Shown piece by piece: positions 53,480-63,442 of a stretch of 64,000 nt of DNA. Under the pieces are notes generated by a model. The model saw only the letters and a list, made by a program, of their open reading frames with translations. It made no database searches and was not told the DNA's origin. The translations under genes and the position numbers were made by a program. This DNA comes from Notospermus geniculatus (Eukaryota; Nemertea; Pilidiophora; Heteronemertea; Lineidae): assembly GCA_002633025.1 (NCBI GenBank), contig NMRB01001104.1, forward strand, positions 74,510 to 138,509, read 5' to 3'. Positions within the stretch are counted from its first letter, which is position 1; every line of letters starts with the position of its first letter.

Positions 53480-53856
53480 AGGCCTTTAGATTCCCCCAAA
53501 ACGACACCGTTTTAAGGTGTCGCCCAAATTCCTGCTAATGAATGTCCCCAAACTTGATGTCCCCAAATTCAGCCCCTTCAAAAGACGAAAACTCCATGAA
53601 GACCTTTGTCATTAAAGTTTCCCCAAGAGTGAATAGCTCTCCTAGCATTTCTGAGGAGTGTAATAAATAGCTCTTCTGCAGTTTTGAGACATGAAGGATA
53701 GGGTTTTCTTTATTTTTATGACTCTCATAACTACAAAACCCAGTCTCCTTGGTGACTGATGGCTACGAGATGGAGATGAATACGCGACGAAAAATGTCCC
53801 CAAAATAAGGTAAAAAAAATAGAGGGTGTCTGGACTTCAGGGGAATCTAAAGGCCT
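53480..53856. mobile_element. MITE with AGGCCTTTAGATTCCCC ends
   Basis: AGGCCTTTAGATTCCCC and its complement GGGGAATCTAAAGGCCT bound 377 bp with no coding capacity. It is absent from the corresponding place in the left arm and so is part of the right-specific insertion. Confidence 0.75.
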
Positions 53857-54463
53857 GGTCATTATCCTGGGTTTGAAACCCTGTTGAATGCCATTTTATG
53901 GTAAAATCGGGTATTCCCTCGAAAAACAGCACTGTCTGGGGATTCCCCAATGATAAACAATTTACGACGGGTGGAATTAATCTGGTTCGACCATATATCA
54001 AAGGCTTCGATATTTCTTCAGACATCAGTGAAAATTTCATTTTGATCGGTTGTGCCTTTGTCCCGTCTTTTTTTGTCTTGAAATTTCAACCTGCAGTGCT
54101 GACATGGACTAGTCCATTATTGAGATGGGTGATGGTTGTTCGTCTAAAAATCCAGGTTATCCACTAGCTTGAATTCAATGACTCCCCACCTCAAAAAGTC
54201 GAAAACAGCATTAGGCCTCGTCCGGAACCCCCTGATAAAACCCATTTGGCCCATATTTGTTTTGGCTGTGGTATTCTTATCGCGACTTTGACTGCGAAAG
54301 CCTCAGACACCGCGCAATGGCTATTGTAATAGGCGAGTCCATGGAGTCCACTGTGTTCTAATTTTAGAATCGAATGACTTTCCTTGAATGACTTAGTGAT
54401 GTAAAAATAGAACAGCTCCGCGTGAAACTTATTGTTAGTAATGAATCGAATCTTATCGGTAGC

Positions 54464-54470
54464 TATAAAA
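54464..54470 (+). promoter_or_regulatory. TATA box of the right cysteine-rich gene
   Basis: TATAAAA starts 44 bp upstream of ATG 54,508, identical in position to the left copy (42,184-42,190 on the minus strand). Confidence 0.6.
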
Positions 54471-54507
54471 AATGACAGGAAGGTCAACTCTCCTTCATTC
54501 GTTCAAA

Positions 54508-54789
54508 ATGGAACAAATACTAGACATCGTCAGTTCGAGAATCGTCCTTGAACCACGTCCGCGCCTCGGAGTTGGTCATTGCCTCGAGTGTATGGTGTTG
54601 GGAATATTATTTACCTGTGCTGGATGCCAGAGCGAAGTCTGCGAAAGATGCCTCCTCTCCTGGTTACCAATAGAAGTCAGAAGAAGAATCCAAGACTACG
54701 AGAACATTCACATGTGCAGTTGTTTTTGTACGTGCAACCCGCCAGCTTTTATCGTCATGATAAATCCATCCTGTTCAAATTGTCCCTGA
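54508..54789 (+). CDS. Cysteine-rich putative zinc-binding protein, right copy, 93 aa
   Basis: Starts MEQILDIVSSRIVLEPR. Cysteines are arranged as C-x2-C (HCLEC), C-x2-C (CAGC), C-x2-C (CERC), then CSCFCTC, and a final C-x2-C (SCSNC). The spacing resembles a cross-brace zinc module such as a RING-like fold, but no canonical RING histidine is seen. The first two-thirds match the left copy well. Small viral zinc proteins of this type often act in ubiquitin or transcription pathways; that is inference only. Confidence 0.7.
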   Translation: MEQILDIVSSRIVLEPRPRLGVGHCLECMVLGILFTCAGCQSEVCERCLLSWLPIEVRRRIQDYENIHMCSCFCTCNPPAFIVMINPSCSNCP

Positions 54790-54994
54790 AATCAAAGGGC
54801 AAAAAACCACCTCGCAACCAGCTCCAACACCGGATGAGTTATAAAAAGACAATACAATAAAGAGATAATGTAAGTAATAACATTTTTATATATTCTATTG
54901 ATAATGAATGAATTCATGTACATGTATTCCGGGACAACCCCGTCATACCCGTCTCTTTTTTCTCCATAACATTGACAAAATGAATACTGTAGGC

Positions 54995-55115
54995 CTATAC
55001 CCAATACAATTTCCCCACACCTGTTTGCGTGCGGGCGTCGCGAAAGTTTACTGTTGTATCCTTGAAAACGTAGGAGGATTGTTCGTTGCAAATCGTATCG
55101 TCAGAAAATAGAGAC
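54995..55115 (-). pseudogene. 3' remnant of the zinc-finger gene, right arm
   Basis: On the minus strand, CNEQSSYVFKDTTVNFRDAR matches the tail of the gene at 39,925 in the same frame and runs to a stop at 54,995. The zinc finger itself is missing. Similarity breaks off upstream near 55,115-55,170. Confidence 0.75.
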
Positions 55116-55224
55116 CTTTCGCACCCTCACGTTTAGGTGATCGACTACATTTAGTTATACGTAACCGTAACCGGTGAAACAGTTTGGTTTTAGTGGTTTC
55201 GCAGAGGCACGGCTATTGCCTAAT

Positions 55225-55373
55225 GCAGGGTTCATTGGCACACGGATTTCGTCTGATTCAGGTCCGCAAAAAATAGATCAAATGGACATTTGCGTTGTCG
55301 TATCCGGAAAACTAGAGGCAAACTGACTGAAAACGGACCGGATCCGTGCGCCAATGAACCTTGCTTAAGCCTA
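55225..55373. repeat. Hairpin MITE, GGTTCATTGGC type
   Basis: GCAGGGTTCATTGGCACACG is mirrored by CCGTGCGCCAATGAACCTTG around a roughly 100-bp interior. It sits between the inner and outer arms on the right. Confidence 0.7.
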
Positions 55374-55573
55374 AGAACTATCCGTGAAGACCTATAGGGC
55401 CGTATGCACCAAACGAAGATAATCTTCAACTCGGGTTGAGCCACGACTTTTCAATTGTTCAGATTTACTGGGGTATGATCTGACAATGGAAAAGTTGTGG
55501 CTAAACCTGAGTTCAAGATTATCTTTGCTTGGTGCATACGGCCCATAGTGTTTACGGATAGTTCTTAGGCAAG
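55366..55573. repeat. Hairpin element, CATACGGCCC type, right arm
   Basis: Arms of about 85 bp (GCCTAAGAACTATCC outside, GGGCCGTATGCACC inside) fold back completely. Longer than the left copy at 37,150. Confidence 0.8.
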
Positions 55574-56329
55574 TTGATGTAATGTTTTGACTGTGCGAGT
55601 TCACCGACGGCCCTACTACGCTTGTATTGTGTGAGACGTGTTTGCGAGTGATCATTAACCGGGGTACCTTACAAACCGCACTCGCCTCACGCGTACCATG
55701 CTCCGTGAACTGCGGCCGGCTAGTGTATAGGCCTTCATTTAGTGTATATGCACACGTAACAACTACTCAGGAAACTGCCCTTTTTACACGAATTTAATTC
55801 ACAACTCAAAAGCTTAATAAAATATGACCGAAACAAAAACATACAAAATATTACACATGGTATGCATAATAGTGCAGTAGCTGAGAGGGTTTTCGTAGAA
55901 AAAATTTGTCCCCTAAGTTACTCTTTATATTATTGAAGTCCACCACCTAGGGTGTCAGAAAATTTTGGTTAGCCTTTTGGGAACCCGGCAATAACTGAGA
56001 AAATCATGATCATTTGTTGGGAGTTGGCGGCAAAACTGAGGCTCCGATTTTGGGGTAGGGGAAATACAAATGGGAATATCTTGGTAGCCTGTAGGGGTAG
56101 AATGATGGTTGACCCCTCAAAATATTTGTATTTATGAGCTCTTTCATTTCAGATGCAAATATTTAGGTTTTGCACTTTAATTAGGTCACCAGAGGACAAA
56201 AGGTCACAAATTTTCGGACCTGCCCAAAATTCAGACAGGACTCCTGTAACAGTCCAGCAAGTGCAAATTATCACCTGAATATCAACTTTCTCGACTGGAA
56301 ATTGTTANTACCGCCCTCGGAGTCGAATG

Positions 56330-57020
56330 TGGAGTAGGGTAACCGAAAAACAGAGGGCAGCAGAATATAGAATATAGAATACAGATTTGTTTATTGTCCG
56401 ATTAAATAAAAGTACAACATTAGCTGATAAAGCTATTATACAGACATTGGAAGGATAAGAATAACAACATAAAATAAGAAGTATCAAATGAATATAACAA
56501 GAGGAAGAACAGAAAAGAAGTTATTATAGATTATAGGCTATACATGTAGTATGAACCTACACTCCGTCGATTCTGGTAACAACAACAGATAAAAACATGT
56601 TACATAATTATATGATATGAGACATGAGAATTAAGATTTACAAGCTGAGCATTTGCAAGCACTGCCGTACCAACTCTTTAAGTGTGTCTGTAATTGATTA
56701 AGGCTGGTGCTACATCTTGCTTCATCAGAGAGGCTATTCCAAACTACAGTTGCATGGTACCTAAAGGATTTATTACCGAAACGAACCGTATTATGCCTGG
56801 GTACCTCAAGCATATTGTTCCCCCTGAGTCTAGACACCTTCACAGTCTTCTCAGACACAATGCTGGTTAATGATTATAGCCTGAAACTTGTTGGGGTTTG
56901 CCTGCATGCTATTATACTTGAACCAGTCAGTAGCCTGAGTGGCTGAGGTCTCAAGAGTGCTGATCAGGTGCCCGAGGTCACCGTGGAAAACAGAAAGAGT
57001 ATTGTCATCAGCACAGAATT
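56330..57020 (-). pseudogene. Non-LTR reverse-transcriptase remnant, right copy 1
   Basis: Same element as at 36,309. The frame to 56,631 ends in VVWNSLSDEARCSTSLNQLQ. The A-D-D catalytic region lies around 57,000. It differs at only three of the last 60 residues from the left copy. Confidence 0.75.
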
Positions 57021-57214
57021 ACACTTTCACAAAAGGCTACACATAGGTGCAAATATATCTGTGTTGGTTTCCTCCTACTCTTGTCCTCAATCCAGGAACT
57101 GCATGTAGTGCACCCTGGAATGGAAAGACTGTGTCTTGGATTTCTAAGAACTCTCAACTCAGTGTGGTGTTCTGATATCATGATCTGTCAGACAATATAA
57201 TGAGGAAAGACATC

Positions 57215-57333
57215 GGCTGGTATTCATAAAAGCTAGCAAATGTTTTTGCTTCAAGTTTTTTAGTACATTTACATTGGATCTCGCAGTGCAAATCTTAGGT
57301 AAAAGCATTTGCTAACTTTTATGAATACCAGCC
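57215..57333. repeat. Hairpin MITE, AGCTAGCAAATG type, right arm copy 1
   Basis: GGCTGGTATTCATAAAAGCT is mirrored by AACTTTTATGAATACCAGCC. Confidence 0.8.
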
Positions 57334-57351
57334 ATTACCTACCACACTCAC

Positions 57352-57451
57352 CCAGTGTCTTCACTATTTCACATGACCCAAATACATCTGCACCCATAGA
57401 AACCACATTGTTAAGACCGGCTAGTGCCTTCTTCTCAGAAGCTGCACACAC
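57352..57451 (-). other. Exon G, right arm copy 1
   Basis: 100 bp with an ACAGTTCAG acceptor and GTGAGT donor on the minus strand. It reads VCAASEKKALAGLNNVVSMG from its first base without stops. The tandem copy near 59,188 is truncated. Confidence 0.5.
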
Positions 57452-57630
57452 CTGAACTGTCCTAACTGAAGTCTATTCTTTCAAACTGGGGTGAGATGAC
57501 CTCAATGGTACCATCTTCACCTGATTTCTGATTAAGAAATAAAGCAGTTTACCAGTACCTTTGCAAAGTCTTTAGGACAGGGAACCCAGAGGACACACCA
57601 CCTTCACCTGAAGTGAAAAAATTGAAGATG

Positions 57631-57806
57631 TACAGTGGAACCTCCCTTAATGGACACCTCTGCCAGGAGGACACCTCTCCATGAAGGACATCAAAGTTTA
57701 GTCCCAACTTGATCATTTCTATTCATTTTGACCTCTGTAATCAGGACACCTCTCAATATTGAGGACAGCATTTGTCAGTCCCGAAGGTGTCCTTGGTTCC
57801 ACTGTA
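57631..57806. mobile_element. Tigger-like MITE, right arm copy 1
   Basis: TACAGTGGAACCTCCCTTAA and GGTTCCACTGTA ends with TA borders. Shorter than the left counterpart because the internal direct repeat is missing. Confidence 0.75.
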
Positions 57807-58209
57807 ATATCACCAGGGAGTGTATCTAATTCAGAAAATACTCACAGTGGTATATTGCGCATTCTTACTGCTAGGACATTCTATCCTTTCTCCAAGTCTA
57901 CTCAATCAAACTCAGGTGAGATCGGGTTCCTTGTTCTGGAGCACGGATGACTATTGGCCTCGGGGACAGTGGCACCATCTACCCCTGAATTCTGATCAAA
58001 ATAAAGCATAGTTTTAAGTACCTTTATAATGATGTGCAAAGTCTTCAGGGCATGGAACCCAGGACTGAACAGGTGACACTGAATCTCCACCTTGTGCCCC
58101 ATCATTAAGGGGAAGTACATCATTGTCCCTAGATATTTTGAACAAGAGCTAGTGAGTGAGGCTGACAGTCAGCAATGTTTTGGCAGGTCTCCTGGCTTTT
58201 ATATTGTCG

Positions 58210-58870
58210 CACCAGAACAGATTTGTTTATTGTCCGATTAAATAAAAGTACAACATTAGCTGATAAAGCTATTATACAGACATTGGAAGGATAAGAATAA
58301 CAACATAAAGTAAGAAGTATCAAATGAATATAACAAGAGGAAGAACAGAAAAGAAGTTATTATAGATTATAGGCTATACATGTAGTATGAACCTACACTC
58401 CGTTGATTCTGGTAACAACAACAGATAAAAACATGTTACATAATTATATGATATGAGACATGAGAATTAAGATTTACAAGCTGAGCATTTGCAAGCACTG
58501 CCGTACCAACTCTTTAAGTGTGTCTGTAATTGATTAAGGCTGGTGCTACATCTTGCTTCATCAGAGAGGCTGTTGCAAACTACAGTTGCATGGTACCTAA
58601 AGGATTTATTACCGAAACGAACCGTATTATGCCTGGGTACCTCAAGCATATTGTTCCCCCTGAGTCTAGACACCTTCACAGTCTTCTCAGACACAATGCT
58701 GGTTAATGATTATAGCCTGAAACTTGTTGGGGTTTGCCTGCATGCGATTATACTTGAACCAGTCAGTAGCCTGAGTGGCTGAGGTCTCAAGAGTGCTGAT
58801 CAGGTACCCGAGGTCACCGTGGAAAACAGAAAGAGTATTGTCATCAGCACAGAATTACACTTTCACAAAA
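58210..58870 (-). pseudogene. Non-LTR reverse-transcriptase remnant, right copy 2
   Basis: Second tandem copy, nearly identical to the one at 56,330, with VVCNSLSDEARCSTSLNQLQ. Inactive. Confidence 0.75.
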
Positions 58871-59050
58871 GGCTACACATAGGTGCAAATATATCTGTGT
58901 TGGTTTCCTCCTACTCTTGTCCTCAATCCAGGAACTACATGTAGTGCACCCTGGAATGGAAAGACTGTGTCTTGGATTTCTAAGAACTCTCAACTCAGTG
59001 TGGTGTTCTGATATCATGATCTGTCAGACAATATAATGAGGAAAGACATC

Positions 59051-59169
59051 GGCTGGTATTCATAAAAGCTAGCAAATGTTTTTGCTTCAAGTTTTGTAGT
59101 ACATTTACATTGGACCTCGCAGTGCAAATCTTAGGTAAAAGCATTTGCTAACTTTTATGAATACCAGCC
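59051..59169. repeat. Hairpin MITE, AGCTAGCAAATG type, right arm copy 2
   Basis: Tandem-duplicated copy of the element at 57,215. Confidence 0.8.
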
Positions 59170-59362
59170 ATTACCTACCACACTCACCCAGTGTCTTCAC
59201 TATTTCACATGACCCAAATACATCTGCACCCATAGAAACCACCATCTTCACCTGATTTCTGATTAAGAAATAAAGCAGTTTGCCAGTACCTTTGCAAAGT
59301 CTTTAGGACAGGGAACCCAGAGGACACACCACCTTCACCTAGAAGTGAAAAAATCGAAGATG

Positions 59363-59537
59363 TACAGTGGAATCTCCCTTAATGGAACCTCTGCCAGGAG
59401 GACACGTCTCTATGAAGGACACCAAAGTTTAGTCCCAAATTGATCATTTCTATTCATTTTGACCTCTGTAATCAGGACACCTCTCAATATTGAGGACAGC
59501 ATTTGTCAGTCCCGAAGGTGTCCTTGGTTCCACTGTA
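59363..59537. mobile_element. Tigger-like MITE, right arm copy 2
   Basis: TACAGTGGAATCTCCCTTAA and GGTTCCACTGTA ends. Tandem-duplicated copy of 57,631. Confidence 0.75.
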
Positions 59538-60568
59538 ATATCACAAGGGAGTGTATCTAATTCAGAAAATACTCACAGTGGTATATTGAGCATTCTTACT
59601 GCTAGGACATGCTATCCTTTCTCCAAGTCTACTCAATCAAACTCAGGTGAGATCGGGTTCCTTGTTCTGGAGCACGGATGACTATTGGCCTCGGGGACAG
59701 TGGCACCATCTACCCCTGAATTCTGATCAAAATAAAGCAAGTTTAAGTACCTTTATAATGACGTGCAAAGTCTTTAGGGCATGGAACCCAGGACTGAACA
59801 GGTGACACTGAATCTCCACCTTGTGCCCCATCATTAAGGGGAAGTGCATCATCGTCCCTAGATATTTTGAACAAGAGCTAGTGAGTGAGGCTGACAGTCA
59901 GCAATGTTTTGGCAGGTCTCCTGGCTTTTATATTGTCGCACCAGATATCAGGGTATGAGACAAGGAAATTGGGATGTTGATAATCAGTAATCCTCAGATG
60001 GGCAATAGACAACTCAGCAGTAGCGACACCTACACGTACTTCCAACCCCTTCCTGCAGGAGGAGTAGGCCTTGTTATGTGGTTACATGCAAAGCTGATAA
60101 AAATACATTCGGTTCTCTGACCTACCTTCAAGTTCTCCAAACTGGAGAAAGCAGTTCAGACATGCCCTCTTCTCAGAAGCTGCGCACACCTGAAGTGAAA
60201 AATGGAAGATAATTTTTTGCTGGTACATTCTGTCCTCTCTCCTCTCTCTTCAACTGTGAAGCCTACACATTCAAACTCAAATGAGATTGTGTTCTTATCC
60301 TGGAGCACAGACCAGGAGACAGTATGGCTGGTATTCATAAAAGGTACACTACAGGACAAACGTTTGGAGCCACCCCTGAAAATTCCACACATTTCCAATA
60401 AATCCTTTATATCCTCAAGTCACTGCACCTCAGGCTATTGATACATGTATCTGTCTATTTTGGGGCGGATATGTAACTGATGCATCTTCAGGCCAAGTTT
60501 GATTGGTTTAATGCTAGTATTTTGGGCACTGACACCATTTTTTAAAGGAATGAATTCATTTCAATTGA

Positions 60569-61330
60569 TGAATGAATGAATGAATGAATGAATGAATGAA
60601 TGAATGAATGAATGAAGTTATTGACTCTGACCTAGTACATAGGTACAAGAGCAAGTTGGATACAAATGAGTTTTACAGTAAGCAAGTGAAGGTTTAACTG
60701 AGCTTTTAACACTATACATTTACACATAGGCCTACCGGTACATGACGGTACATGACCTACTGTAGCAGAACTGCTACTTTTGGTTTGCAACACATAGTAC
60801 ACATAGGCCTACAATTGTTTTATGGCCAGAAAAACCAGTGAAAATTTGAAAAAAAGTTAGAGAACACATTAACGGTGAATAAAGCACAGGGGCATGAATA
60901 ACCTGAGACAAGGTTGGCAAACTAACAGTGAGTGAAGAGATAGCTGCAAAACTGTGCAACCTTAAACAACTTTTTCTTGCTGTGTGTATTCATCAGGGAC
61001 TCAAACTTCAGGACAGTTTGGTGGTGGCAGAAGTTGCTTCCAAGATATTTCTTTCTCATTTCATGGAAAGCTGGGTAGGTTAGGAGATACTGGAATTCAT
61101 CTCCTACATGTAGCTGAGTTCCAGTGCATTTTCTGCATAGTCCGGATTGAGCATCAAGATTCTTATTACGCATTTCAGTAGCTGGTAACTTCGAGTTACC
61201 ACACCTAAATCGAGCAAAGCTTTGGCGGAGTCTGAGAGGCAGAACCTCGAGGTAATTCTGCAGAGAATGTGAGGATTTCTCAATTGCAGTGTGCTGCCCT
61301 CTTTTTGAAAGGGACGGAGACAAAAATACA
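60569..61330 (-). pseudogene. RTE/L2-like retrotransposon 3' end with (TGAA)n tail
   Basis: The minus-strand frame 60,922-61,350 reads LPLRLRQSFARFRCGNSKLP, then CRKCTGTQLHVGDEFQYLLT and FHEMRKKYLG, the conserved C-terminus of many non-LTR ORF2 proteins. The element ends in a (TGAA)n microsatellite at 60,569-60,616. The left arm has only short flanks of it at 34,380-34,460, so most was deleted there or inserted here. Confidence 0.8.
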
Positions 61331-61855
61331 GTGTAATGGTAAAAAACCAACCAGAGACTTGACCTGAAGATGGATCAGTTGCATCTCCATCCAGATTGAG
61401 ATATCAATAGGCCTAGTCATATGGACACATCCCAGCCGAAGTTCTAAAATACACGAACCTGAATTTGCTCCTCTGACCTACCTTCAAGTCCTCCAAACTG
61501 GAGAACGCTGTTCAGACAATCTGGCTGCACCAATCCTCCTGGGTATGTACCCGTGATGAATCACCCTCGCAGATGGACACGGGAGTCTTCGCTGCTTGAT
61601 GACTGGGCTGGAGGCTGTGGGTGAATAAGAGCAACGTGAACATTTCGCCTGTCAACACAATGCCTGATTAAAGTGAGAATAATGCAAAAGGTTTCTTGAT
61701 TGAGGCAAAACATGTTTCCAGTGAGCAAAAGCATATTTGCAGGTGATTGTTTTTTTTATGCGACTGACACCTGCAAAACTTGTATTTCATCAGACTCGGT
61801 CTGAATGGCATCTGAATTCCACTGGGATCTGCTTTAGAAAGAGGGTTCGACTTAC

Positions 61856-61937
61856 CGAGATTGATCTAATACCAGTGTCCGACCTAAAGATGGCGACGTT
61901 GCAGCTTCTCGGTGAAGCTGAGGCTCGGCAGGGACAT
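61856..61937 (-). other. Exon C, right arm
   Basis: The GTTGCTTCAG acceptor and GTAAGT donor are conserved with the left copy; the body reads SPRSCNVAIFRSDTGIRSIS. Confidence 0.45.
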
Positions 61938-62146
61938 CTGAAGCAACTTCCTGAAATGCAGACACATTCTATGAGGTGAAAAACTGTCCACATCAGATTA
62001 TTCAGGCAAGAGGGTTATATCCAAGGTACACGGACCTTTCTAGGCCCATTGCATAGCACACCAACTAACTGATGTAGCATATTGCACCCCCCAAATCAGT
62101 GGTCTGTCAGTTGAAATCTAAGCTATTGTGTCCCCTTTGGCTGTCT

Positions 62147-62395
62147 TCACTCTAACATACTGGCATCTGGGTTCTTACAACTGCTGGGCAATGCCTCATT
62201 GATCTGTTCAACGGCTAACCCTTTCTCCAATGTTCGGGAAGAAAAATCAGAGAACACTGGACCTTTCCCATCTGATACCCAGGCCACAGTTTGCATCACA
62301 CTGAAATATTTAGCATCACATAGTACATGTAGGATAACACCAGGAGTACCTTCCTCAAGGGCATTTTGAATAAAAAAACAAAGACTGGAATGCAT
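62147..62395 (-). CDS. Unclassified open frame of the host unit, right arm
   Basis: The minus-strand frame is protein-like (ALEEGTPGVILHVLCDAKYF, then TLEKGLAVEQINEALPSSC) and ends at 62,147. The left counterpart (33,200-33,418) is broken by indels, so the right copy preserves the older state. No domain is recognised. It may be an exon of the same transcription unit as exons A-G. Confidence 0.35.
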   Translation of the reverse strand: MHSSLCFFIQNALEEGTPGVILHVLCDAKYFSVMQTVAWVSDGKGPVFSDFSSRTLEKGLAVEQINEALPSSCKNPDASMLE

Positions 62396-62617
62396 CTGAA
62401 GTAGATAATTTAACCCACAGAGCTTAAAAAAGCCTTCAGGAACATTCTTTCATGATATCTCTAACTGATCTGAAAGTCTCACTCTGACACTTTATGTCTA
62501 TGACATTAATATATGTACTGGAAAATGTTGTGGATAAAAATTTGATTTCTCTCAAAATAGGCCCTTCGACCGATAGGTTTTTACATGCCTAAGTGCATTG
62601 CTAATGAACGCTCACCC

Positions 62618-62731
62618 GATCAGATTCCATTCCCAAACTGCTCAACACCCGTGGCGACAGTAAAGGTTGACGCTGCTTCAACAAACTCTGGTTCTGTGTG
62701 AACTGGTTCGGGACATGGGAGAAGGACCAGC
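62618..62731 (-). other. Exon B, right arm
   Basis: 114 bp (38 codons) with a TTTTTTTTCAG acceptor and GTGAGC donor, open throughout (WSFSHVPNQFTQNQSLLKQR then PLLSPRVLSSLGMESDR). Confidence 0.5.
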
Positions 62732-62886
62732 CTGAAAAAAAATGGATAATTATTTCATTTCTTCCTGTGCTATCACTGGATTTGCTGGAAGTGGTTGTCA
62801 CATGGCGTGTAAAATGTGAACAGTGGCACAGTACATGCATCCTAGTCAACAGCTTTGACTCAAAATCAAAGTGGAGAAATACTTAC

Positions 62887-62998
62887 CTCACATGGTACCG
62901 TGCAACAGGCGAACTTTCCTAGGATTTAGGAGCCTGGGATTTCAGTCGCTCCTTTAGGTGCTTCGCGTCATATGTTTTACAGATACATGTACCGACAG
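62887..62998 (-). other. Exon A, right arm
   Basis: Acceptor TGTTTCAG and donor GTAAGT match the left copy; the body is diverged, with poor coding potential. Confidence 0.45.
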
Positions 62999-63128
62999 CT
63001 GAAACATACAAGTAGATAAAATGAATGACGATATTTATCAAACCATCAGGTATGTCATGTCACTTATGTAGAATAGACCTTTTCCTCATATTGATTCGAC
63101 TCATTGATGGTATAGCTCTGGTATTAAT

Positions 63129-63248
63129 GGGTCATATGAATGAAGACTGTTGAATAATTTTTATACTTGAATTTTACAATACAAATGTACTAGACAATGC
63201 TGTACAAATCTGAGGTAAAAATACTTACTAGTCTTTATTCACATGGCC
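63129..63248. repeat. Hairpin MITE at the outer end of the right arm
   Basis: GGGTCATATGAATGAAGACT is mirrored by ACTAGTCTTTATTCACATGG. The left arm ends in a deleted copy of the same hairpin at 32,403-32,500, so the palindrome is bounded by this element on both sides. Confidence 0.75.
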
Positions 63249-63442
63249 AATTCTCTTGATTGTACAAGTCTAGTCTCATGACTCGATGTGAGACTTAGGC
63301 CTAGGCCCTCAGACATGTCAGAAACATACAGTCTGAGGCCTAATCATACATGTATGATCGATTCCCAGTGCCTCTCAGCACGTACACTGTCACTGATTTC
63401 ATCATTGGGACCTCCAGCTAGGCTAGGCCTACTCAATAGACA

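Larger units (their letters stand above)
50840..55110. repeat. Inner inverted arm, right (viral-like)
   Basis: Mirror of 40,490-45,720. It lacks the Bcl-2 gene and most of the zinc-finger gene, has a shorter non-coding part, and carries an extra 1.1-kb insert at 53.3-54.45 kb that includes a MITE. Confidence 0.85.
56382..59945. repeat. Tandem duplication of about 1.83 kb in the right outer arm
   Basis: Units starting at 56,382 and 58,213 both begin CAGATTTGTTTATTGTCCG and repeat the RT remnant, the hairpin MITE, the Tigger-like MITE and the TTGGCAGGTCTCCTGG section. The second unit lost part of exon G. Confidence 0.85.
55397..63248. repeat. Outer inverted arm, right
   Basis: Mirror of 32,403-37,281 but longer, because a 1.83-kb section is duplicated in tandem (56,382 and 58,213) and a retrotransposon tail is present at 60.57-61.33 kb. 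The stretch 55,574-56,330 also has no left counterpart that I could find. Confidence 0.85.

Noticed and set aside
60569-60616. Independent microsatellite
   Set aside because: It is the (TGAA)n tail of the adjacent retrotransposon remnant.
32403-63248. Whole palindrome as a simple haplotype mis-assembly
   Set aside because: Arms differ by large structural changes and by unequal divergence, and the unique centre is single-copy. It is not excluded without reads, but it is not the simplest reading.
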